Assembly (NCBI GenBank): GCA_946478645.1
Contig: CAMLCW010000149.1
Location: 1-11,581, forward strand
DNA: 11,581 bases
Source: an uncultured Variovorax sp.
GTDB taxonomy: Bacteria; Pseudomonadota; Gammaproteobacteria; Burkholderiales; Burkholderiaceae
Direction: 5' to 3'
Shown: piece by piece, positions 6,848 to 11,581 of the stretch
Numbering within the stretch: the stretch's first letter is position 1
Layout of the letters: every line of letters starts with the position of its first letter
Made by a program: the position numbers and the translations under genes
The notes under the pieces: generated by a model
Database searches by the model: none
The model's input: the letters and a program-made list of their open reading frames with translations, nothing else
What the model was told of the DNA's origin: nothing

Positions 6848-9298
6848 TCACCAGCGGTAGGTCAGCGTGCCGGTCAGCTGTCGCTCATCGCCGTAGCGGC
6901 AGATGGCGAACTCGCAATAGGTGAACTTCCTGTTCGTGAGATTGGTCAGGTTCGCCACCAGGTTCCAGTGGCGATCGAAGCGGTAGCTGAGCATCGCGTC
7001 GAACAGCGTGTAGGCGGGCATCGGCGCCGCGATGCCCGAAGGCTGCGTGGCGCCTTTGTAGCGCGCGCCCGCACCCACCGTCAGTTGCGGCAACCCGAGC
7101 GGCGCGAAGTTGTAGTCGACCCACAGCGCAGCCTGGTGGTACGGGGTATCTTCGCTGCGCTGCCCGATCTCCGCAGCGATGGTGCTGCGCGTGGTGCGCG
7201 CATCGGTGTAGGCATAGGAGGCGATCAGGTTCAGCGCCGGCGTCAGCTCGGCCTTCGCCTCGAACTCGAAGCCGCGCGACCGGACCTCGCCGGCCTGGCG
7301 GTAGGTGTCGCTGCCCGCGTCGTACTTCAGCACGTCGGTCTGGGTCAGCTCGTAGACCGCGGCGCTTGCGAGCAGTTTGCTTTGCTCCGGCTGGTAGCGC
7401 ACGCCGGCCTCGTACTGCTTGCCGCCGGTGGGCTTGAAGAGTGCGCCACCGGCGTCTGCGACCGAGACCGGAAAGAACGACTCGCTGTAGCTCACGTAGG
7501 GCGCCAGGCCGAACGCCGTCTTGTAGACCAGGCCGGCACGCCAGGTCGACGCCTCGTTGCCCTGCCCGCTGCGCGCCTGGTTGCGCCGCAGCGTCTGGTC
7601 CTGGTCGGCCCAGTCGTGGCGCGCGCCGAGCAGCACCGTCCAGCGGTCGTCGAGCCGGATCTGGTCCTGCAGGTAGATGCCCTTCTGCGTGGTCTCGATG
7701 CGCGAGCCGCGGTCCAGGCTGCTGCTGCGGTTGACGACCACGGGCTGGCCGTAGCCGGGATTGCGCAGGTCGAGCGACGGCGCATTGCCGCGGAAGTTGC
7801 GCGAATCGTAGGAGGTCTTGTAGGCATCGATGCCCACCAGCAGCGTGTGCTCGGCACCGAACAACGTGTGCTTCGACTCGATGTGGAAGTCGCTCGCGAG
7901 GCCTTCGGCGCGTTCGCGCCGGTCGCTGTACTGCCGCGGGAGGATGCCGCGCGTCGAGGCGCTGCGGATCGCGGCGGCCGATGTCTGCGCCTGCAGGTAG
8001 TTCCACGTGACGTCGGCGTTGAAGTAGCGCAGCTTGTGGCTCAGGCGCGTGCTGTCGCTGATGCGGTGCGCGAGCTCGTAGCCGAGCGCGAACATCTCAC
8101 CCTTCATCTTGTCGTACGTGGGCTCGCCGATGAAGTCGGACCGCCCGATGCGGAAAGCGCCGCTGCCGACGCCTTCGACCAGCTGGTAGGGCAAGGGCGC
8201 CGGAAAGCGGCTGTTCGTCTTTTGATAGAAGGACAGCAGCGTCAGCGAGGTGTCGGCAGTGGGGCGCCAGGTGAGTGACGGCGCGATGTAGAGCTTGTCG
8301 TCGCCGATGTGGTCCTGCGCGGTGTTGCTCTCGCGGCCCAGCATCGTCAGACGGTAGTCGAGCGTCTCGCTGCCGGCGACCGGGCCGCTGAAGTCGGCCG
8401 AGAGCTGACGGCGGTCGTGGTTGCCGAGCTGCACGTTGAGTTCGCGCAGCGGCGTCGAGGTCGGCCGCTTGCTGATCGCGTTGATCACCCCGCCCGGCGA
8501 GAGCTGGCCGTAGAGCACCGACGCCGCGCCACGCAGGACCTCGACCCGCTCCAGCCCGAACGGCTCCTGGGTGCCGTCGTAAGAATTGCTTTGCAGGCGC
8601 AGGCCGTCGCGCAGCGATCCGCTGGTGGCCGACTCCACATCCATGCCGCGAATGCGGAAACGGTCGGCGGCGCGATTGAAGCTCGTCGGCTGGCTGGTGA
8701 ATCCCGGCGTGTAGTTGAGCGCCTGCGACAGGGTCTCGGCCTGCCGGTTGCGCAGTTCATCGCCGGTCACGACCGAGATCGACTGCGGCGTCTCGATGAT
8801 CGGCGTGTCGGTCTTGCTGCCGGTGGCGCTGCGCCGGGCCACGTAGCCCGCCACCGGCCCGGTGGCCGTCTCGGAATCGGAGGTGGCCGTGACGGTGATC
8901 GCAGGCAGCGCCGCCCCGGCCGGCAACGGCGACGGTGCCCGCTGGATCGACATCGTGGCGGGGCCGCTCTGCACCGCGACCAGGCCGGAGTCCGTCAGCG
9001 CCAGTTCCAGCGCCTGCGCGAGCGTCAGGCGTCCCCGCACGGCCGGCGCCGTTCGGCCCGCCAGCAGCGAGCCTTCGGCCCCGATGGCCACCCCCGATTG
9101 GCGAGCCAGCGAATTCAGCGTCTGCGCGAGCGGCTGCGACGGCAATGCGAACTGAAGGAACGGCGCAGCGCTGGCTGCGCGCTGCGGCTGCGCGGCCGCA
9201 GCGCCCGGCAGTGCGAGGGCGGCCAGCGCGACGGCGCAGGCCAATGCGATGGCGCCCCTCGAGGCGGCGGGCAGTGGAAGTGTGTGTGGGCTGGTCAT
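6848..9298 (-). CDS. TonB-dependent siderophore receptor with STN signalling domain
   Basis: The 816-residue outer-membrane protein has a signal peptide (hydrophobic 16-36, AAAAQ cleavage region), a secretin/TonB short N-terminal (STN) domain (about 47-119) that contacts a FecR partner, a possible TonB box (ITVTA, 134-138), a plug domain (about 163-280, with TPQSISVVTGDEL, FRIRGMD and LERVEVLRGAASVLYGQLSP) and a C-terminal 22-strand barrel ending in TLTYRW. The last residue is aromatic, as needed for outer-membrane assembly. A late cysteine pair (YCEFAIC) and YGDERQ are typical of the siderophore-receptor family (FpvA, FhuE, FoxA). The start was set at ATG 9298 because the signal peptide begins there; the frame stays open upstream over the fecR region but encodes nothing receptor-like. 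The siderophore is unknown. Confidence 0.95.
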   Translation of the reverse strand: MTSPHTLPLPAASRGAIALACAVALAALALPGAAAAQPQRAASAAPFLQFALPSQPLAQTLNSLARQSGVAIGAEGSLLAGRTAPAVRGRLTLAQALELALTDSGLVAVQSGPATMSIQRAPSPLPAGAALPAITVTATSDSETATGPVAGYVARRSATGSKTDTPIIETPQSISVVTGDELRNRQAETLSQALNYTPGFTSQPTSFNRAADRFRIRGMDVESATSGSLRDGLRLQSNSYDGTQEPFGLERVEVLRGAASVLYGQLSPGGVINAISKRPTSTPLRELNVQLGNHDRRQLSADFSGPVAGSETLDYRLTMLGRESNTAQDHIGDDKLYIAPSLTWRPTADTSLTLLSFYQKTNSRFPAPLPYQLVEGVGSGAFRIGRSDFIGEPTYDKMKGEMFALGYELAHRISDSTRLSHKLRYFNADVTWNYLQAQTSAAAIRSASTRGILPRQYSDRRERAEGLASDFHIESKHTLFGAEHTLLVGIDAYKTSYDSRNFRGNAPSLDLRNPGYGQPVVVNRSSSLDRGSRIETTQKGIYLQDQIRLDDRWTVLLGARHDWADQDQTLRRNQARSGQGNEASTWRAGLVYKTAFGLAPYVSYSESFFPVSVADAGGALFKPTGGKQYEAGVRYQPEQSKLLASAAVYELTQTDVLKYDAGSDTYRQAGEVRSRGFEFEAKAELTPALNLIASYAYTDARTTRSTIAAEIGQRSEDTPYHQAALWVDYNFAPLGLPQLTVGAGARYKGATQPSGIAAPMPAYTLFDAMLSYRFDRHWNLVANLTNLTNRKFTYCEFAICRYGDERQLTGTLTYRW

Positions 9299-9402
9299 GA
9301 TGCGGGTCTTCGGTGGTTTCCTGCAGAAGACCAGCAACAGCCCCAAACCCTGACAAACGCAATTGAAACTCGTTGTATCCGGCGTGCGGGCACCCTGCCC
9401 GA
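9299..9402 (-). promoter_or_regulatory. fecR-receptor intergenic gap with a hairpin after the fecR stop
   Basis: This 104-base gap separates the anti-sigma gene from the receptor gene. CGGGCA/TGCCCG (9387-9392 and 9396-9401) forms a perfect 6-bp stem with a three-base loop, beginning one base after the fecR stop codon. No U-run follows. In fec-type systems the receptor often has its own sigma-dependent promoter in this gap. A possible GGATAC...CGTTTG pair is visible on the minus strand but too weak to call. The receptor start codon lacks a strong, well-spaced Shine-Dalgarno sequence. Confidence 0.4.
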
Positions 9403-10380
9403 TCAGCGCATCTCGACGGTGGCGGCGCCGCCCGGCGCATGCACCACGCGGACCGGAAGGATGTCCGGCAGCCCGGCCAGGAAGGCCTGTGGATTGCGCA
9501 GTGGAAAGCTGCCGCTCAGACGCAAGGTGTCGAGCTGCGGCGACGCACCCAGCCGCACCGGGCGCTGGAGGTAATCGTTCCAGCGCGCCAGCGCCTCGGG
9601 CAAGGGCGTGTTGTCGAAAACCAGCCAGCCCTGCCGCCACGCACCGACGGCGTCGGGCTCGACCGGCCTGGCGGGCCCCAGCCGCTGCCCGTCGGATTCG
9701 ATCGCCTCGCCGCGCTGCGCGACGGCCGCGGGTTCGCCCGCCGCGTCGGGCGTCGGCCAGACGCCGACGCGGCCCTCCGCGACGGCGACGCGCATGCGGT
9801 TTTCGCGGGCGCTGACGGTGAAGGTGGTACCGAGCACGCGCGCGTGCCCCCATCGGGTCGCGACCGTGAACGGGCGTTCGGCATCGGGCGTGACCTCGAA
9901 GCGGATCTCGCCCTCGTCGAGCCGCACCTCGCGGCGGTCGCGGTAGTAGGCGATCGACCCCCGCGTGCGCGCGGCCAGGCTCAGCCGGGTGCCGTCGGGC
10001 AGGGTTTTTTCGAGCATCTGCGAATGGCCCGTGGCCAGGGCCACGCTGTAGACGGGCTGACGCCAATACCAGCCCCCGCCGGCCACCAGCAGCGCGGCGA
10101 GCCCGCCAACGCCCAGCAGGCCCGCAACGCGGCGCCGCGTCCGGTCCGTGGCGGCCTGGCTGCGCGGCAGCGGCACGCTGTCGGCCAGGGCGCTGCCGTT
10201 GGTCGCGTCCCAGAGCTGCTCCGCGGCGCGGACCGCGTCGGCATGCGCCGCATCGGTGCCGCGCCACTGCGCGAGCTCCGCCGCCGCGGCACGGGCCACC
10301 TCGGGCTGGGCCTTGTGCATGCGGCCGATCAGCAACAGGGCATGCGCGATCATGGATCGGGTCGGGGTGGCCGCAGTCAT
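9403..10380 (-). CDS. fecR: FecR-family anti-sigma factor / signal transducer
   Basis: The 325-residue protein has the order expected for FecR. A cytoplasmic N-terminal sigma-binding region (about 10-60, DUF4880-like, with ELAQWRGTDAAHADAVRAAEQLW at 35-57) comes first, split here as ELAQWRG and AAEQLW. One membrane segment follows (85-106, after basic RTRRR). The periplasmic FecR domain (about 113-207) carries LPDGTRLSLAARTRGSI, GEIRFEV and VLGTTFTVSA. A C-terminal DUF4974-like part (about 250-315, FDNTPLPEALARWNDY) would contact the receptor STN domain. It should hold the sigma factor inactive or activate it on signal. The ATG lies 13 bases after the sigma gene stop, with AAGGG nine bases before it. 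The following gene encodes the matching receptor. Confidence 0.93.
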   Translation of the reverse strand: MTAATPTRSMIAHALLLIGRMHKAQPEVARAAAAELAQWRGTDAAHADAVRAAEQLWDATNGSALADSVPLPRSQAATDRTRRRVAGLLGVGGLAALLVAGGGWYWRQPVYSVALATGHSQMLEKTLPDGTRLSLAARTRGSIAYYRDRREVRLDEGEIRFEVTPDAERPFTVATRWGHARVLGTTFTVSARENRMRVAVAEGRVGVWPTPDAAGEPAAVAQRGEAIESDGQRLGPARPVEPDAVGAWRQGWLVFDNTPLPEALARWNDYLQRPVRLGASPQLDTLRLSGSFPLRNPQAFLAGLPDILPVRVVHAPGGAATVEMR

Positions 10381-10393
10381 GGCGTCGTGCCCT

Positions 10394-10870
10394 TCACGTG
10401 CGCGAGGGCGAAAGGCCCGCGCAATCGAAGATGCCGCGCATGACGTTGCGCTCCACGGCAGCCTCGCTCAGTCCCATGTGCGCGGCCGCTTCCTTGTAGG
10501 CATAGCCATGGATCCGCACCAGGATGAAGGCTTCGCGCCGCTTGCGCGGCATGACGGCAAGGCGCTCGAGGAGCCGCTCGAGCTGCTGTCGCGCGATCGC
10601 CTGCCGCTCGACCGTGGGTGCGCTGTCGCTGGAGATCAAGGCGAGCGTGTCGAGCATGCGCTGCTCGGCGGCACGCCGCGTCGCGGCGGTGGCGACGATG
10701 TTGCGGCCCGTGTGATACAGCAGCGCGCGCGGCGCCGCGACCGCACCACCGGCGTGCTGGAGCGCATAGACGCGCAGGTAGGCCTCCTGCACCACGTCGG
10801 CTGCCGCGTCGCCGTCACGGGTGTGGCGGGTGAAATACCGCAGCAATTCTCTGTAAAAGCGCTCGGGCAC
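10394..10870 (-). CDS. fecI: ECF RNA polymerase sigma factor, FecI type
   Basis: The 158-residue protein has a sigma region 2 (about 6-70, with ADVVQEAYLRVYA at 24-36, the core-polymerase-binding helix) and a sigma region 4 (about 95-148, with LPR/MPRKRREAFILVRIHGYAYKEAA and a helix-turn-helix AHMGLSEAAVERNVMRGI at 130-147). Length and order match iron-starvation sigma factors. The start is GTG at 10870: GAGG lies six bases upstream, and no other in-frame start is found before it. It should direct transcription of the receptor (and perhaps the whole operon) when the receptor binds its ferric siderophore. The Shine-Dalgarno sequence is inside a hairpin, so translation of this gene may be restrained. 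Confidence 0.92.
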   Translation of the reverse strand: MPERFYRELLRYFTRHTRDGDAAADVVQEAYLRVYALQHAGGAVAAPRALLYHTGRNIVATAATRRAAEQRMLDTLALISSDSAPTVERQAIARQQLERLLERLAVMPRKRREAFILVRIHGYAYKEAAAHMGLSEAAVERNVMRGIFDCAGLSPSRT

Positions 10871-10873
10871 GAT

Positions 10874-10924
10874 GCACCTCAGCCAATGAGACAGGGGGAA
10901 GAACTCCCCAGTTGGCTGAGATGC
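10874..10924 (-). promoter_or_regulatory. Leader hairpin sequestering the fecI Shine-Dalgarno sequence
   Basis: On the minus strand GCATCTCAGCCAA (10924-10912) and TTGGCTGAGGTGC (10886-10874) pair over 13 bases. The one DNA mismatch (10921/10877) becomes a U-G pair in RNA made from the minus strand and a non-pairing C-A in RNA from the other strand. A second stem GGGGA/UCCCC (10909-10905 with 10899-10895) caps it. The 3' arm contains GAGGTG, the ribosome site of the sigma gene, six bases before its GTG. This fits a translational switch, an RNA thermometer-like element, or a small-RNA target. The absence of a following U-run argues against an intrinsic terminator for the upstream GntR gene. 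Confidence 0.6.
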
Positions 10925-10955
10925 GGCAGGTGCTGATCTGTGGCGAGGGAGCGGA

Positions 10956-10985
10956 AGTAAAAATTATAGGCAGGTCGCCCGTCAA
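10956..10985 (-). promoter_or_regulatory. Candidate promoter of the fecI operon
   Basis: TTGACG (10985-10980, minus strand) matches the -35 consensus at five of six and lies 18 bases from TTTACT (10961-10956, four of six). A perfect TATAAT (10968-10963) overlaps it but is only 11 bases from TTGACG, so it would need another -35. The AT-rich island in otherwise GC-rich DNA makes a promoter here likely. Transcription would start near 10950 and give a leader of about 80 bases that contains the hairpin. A Fur site would be expected for such an operon but no good match could be recognised by eye. Confidence 0.45.
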
Positions 10986-11581
10986 GCCGGCCCGTCCAGC
11001 ACGATCTGCCCCGCCGTCAGCGTGTTGACCGAAGCACCTGCGATCTCCATCAGCATGCTGGCGCGGTCGGCCGCCAGATACGCCGTGAGGTGCTGCACCG
11101 GGCGCTCGTCCATGTCGTGCATCAAGCGGACCAGCTTCAGGATGGGCGCGCCGACCTCGGTGCGCAACAGGCCGGCGCGCTGCGGGTCACCAACCGTCGC
11201 GCTGATCTCCTGCACCACGCGCCCGAACTGCACCCCCTGCGCCATCAGGATCTCGTAGAGCGCCTTCTTCTTGAGGGCTGCTTCGGTGACGCGCCTGCCA
11301 AGCTGCGCCGGCACCCAGGCGTCGGTCAGCATGGCCGGCTCGCCCCTGCGGTTGATGCGCAGCCGCAGCGCATGCATCGCCTTTTCGCCGGCCGCCAACT
11401 GCAGCAGGAGGCCGACGTCACGGGGCGGCACGGCCTGCTCGACCTGGAGCACCTGCACCACCGTCTCTGTGGCCGTCTGGCGCAGGCTGTCGATCACGCT
11501 GAGGGTGGGCGCCGGGCGCGCCTGCGCGGGCGCACCCAGCACGAATGTGCCGCGGCCATGCCGGCGCTCGACCATTCCCTG
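10982..11581 (-). CDS. GntR-family regulator, UTRA (HutC) subfamily, C-terminal part
   Basis: The frame enters from beyond the window and gives 199 residues to the stop. The first visible residues, QGMVERRHGRGTFV, are the wing at the end of a GntR winged helix, so the helix-turn-helix lies outside the window; an ATG at 11575 is internal, not the start. The rest is a UTRA effector-binding domain (about residues 20-195 of the visible part), with ALRLRINRRGEPAMLTDAWV, ALYEILMAQGVQFGRVVQEI and VRLMHDMDERPVQHLTAYL split over its typical strands. Such regulators bind small sugars, amino acids or organic acids. It lies 111 bases upstream of the sigma gene on the same strand but is probably unrelated to iron uptake. 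The target genes are not visible. Confidence 0.88.
   Translation of the reverse strand, partial: QGMVERRHGRGTFVLGAPAQARPAPTLSVIDSLRQTATETVVQVLQVEQAVPPRDVGLLLQLAAGEKAMHALRLRINRRGEPAMLTDAWVPAQLGRRVTEAALKKKALYEILMAQGVQFGRVVQEISATVGDPQRAGLLRTEVGAPILKLVRLMHDMDERPVQHLTAYLAADRASMLMEIAGASVNTLTAGQIVLDGPA

Noticed and set aside
9350..9382. Possible FecI-type promoter (GGATAC, 15 bases, CGTTTG on the minus strand) before the receptor.
   Set aside because: The match and spacing are too loose to distinguish from chance, and the consensus of this sigma factor is unknown.
9299..10267. Upstream extension of the receptor frame by over 300 codons.
   Set aside because: It overlaps the fecR gene on the same strand in another frame, is Arg-rich, and would put the signal peptide inside the protein. 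The signal peptide and STN domain fix the start at 9298.
10951..10970. AT-rich stretch before fecI considered as a Fur box.
   Set aside because: It matches the 19-bp GATAATGATAATCATTATC consensus poorly in either orientation. A weak site cannot be excluded without a position-weight search.
1..11581. tRNA, rRNA, CRISPR, insertion-sequence ends or attachment sites.
   Set aside because: No cloverleaf, regularly spaced repeat, transposase-like product or flanking direct repeat was recognised.

Overview
The window is GC-rich DNA typical of a betaproteobacterium of the order Burkholderiales (Variovorax-, Achromobacter- or Bordetella-like). This is inferred from base composition, from a Bug/TctC-type solute-binding protein, and from the FecI-FecR-receptor gene order. 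No rRNA, tRNA, CRISPR array, insertion sequence or phage gene was seen.

Layout. (1) Positions 1-2165, minus strand: the N-terminal 721 codons of a large autotransporter adhesin, cut by the window edge. It has an extended signal peptide and beta-helix repeats. (2) 2166-2466: a divergent control region with a 14-bp palindrome, a 30-bp-spaced direct repeat, a consensus -35 box and a perfect 12-bp palindromic operator. (3) 2467-5607, plus strand: a likely operon of a GntR/FCD regulator, a periplasmic Bug/TctC solute-binding protein and an FAD-dependent oxidoreductase. (4) 5604-10870, minus strand: an iron-uptake cell-surface-signalling operon. Its order of transcription is an ECF sigma factor (FecI type), a FecR anti-sigma/sensor, a TonB-dependent siderophore receptor with an STN signalling domain, and a PepSY-family inner-membrane protein. 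(5) 10982-11581, minus strand: the C-terminal part of a GntR/UTRA (HutC-type) regulator, cut by the window edge.

How the genes fit together. In the plus-strand operon, the regulator probably controls its own transcript through the palindrome just upstream of it. The binding protein would capture an organic acid and the flavoenzyme would act on a related compound. The substrate is not visible in the sequence, and no TctA/TctB membrane partner is present. In the minus-strand operon, a ferric siderophore bound by the receptor would signal through its STN domain to FecR, which releases or activates the sigma factor. The PepSY protein may reduce or help release iron from the siderophore at the inner membrane.

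Most notable non-coding signals: (a) a 13-bp hairpin immediately upstream of the sigma-factor gene whose 3' arm contains that gene's Shine-Dalgarno sequence, and whose only DNA mismatch is a U-G pair in the sense RNA; (b) two copies of GGCGCGCGCC flanking the interlocked stop codons of two convergent genes; (c) the operator-rich divergent region at 2302-2453. No wholly new multi-gene system could be demonstrated. The gene families are known, and the leader and junction structures are the parts most worth testing.
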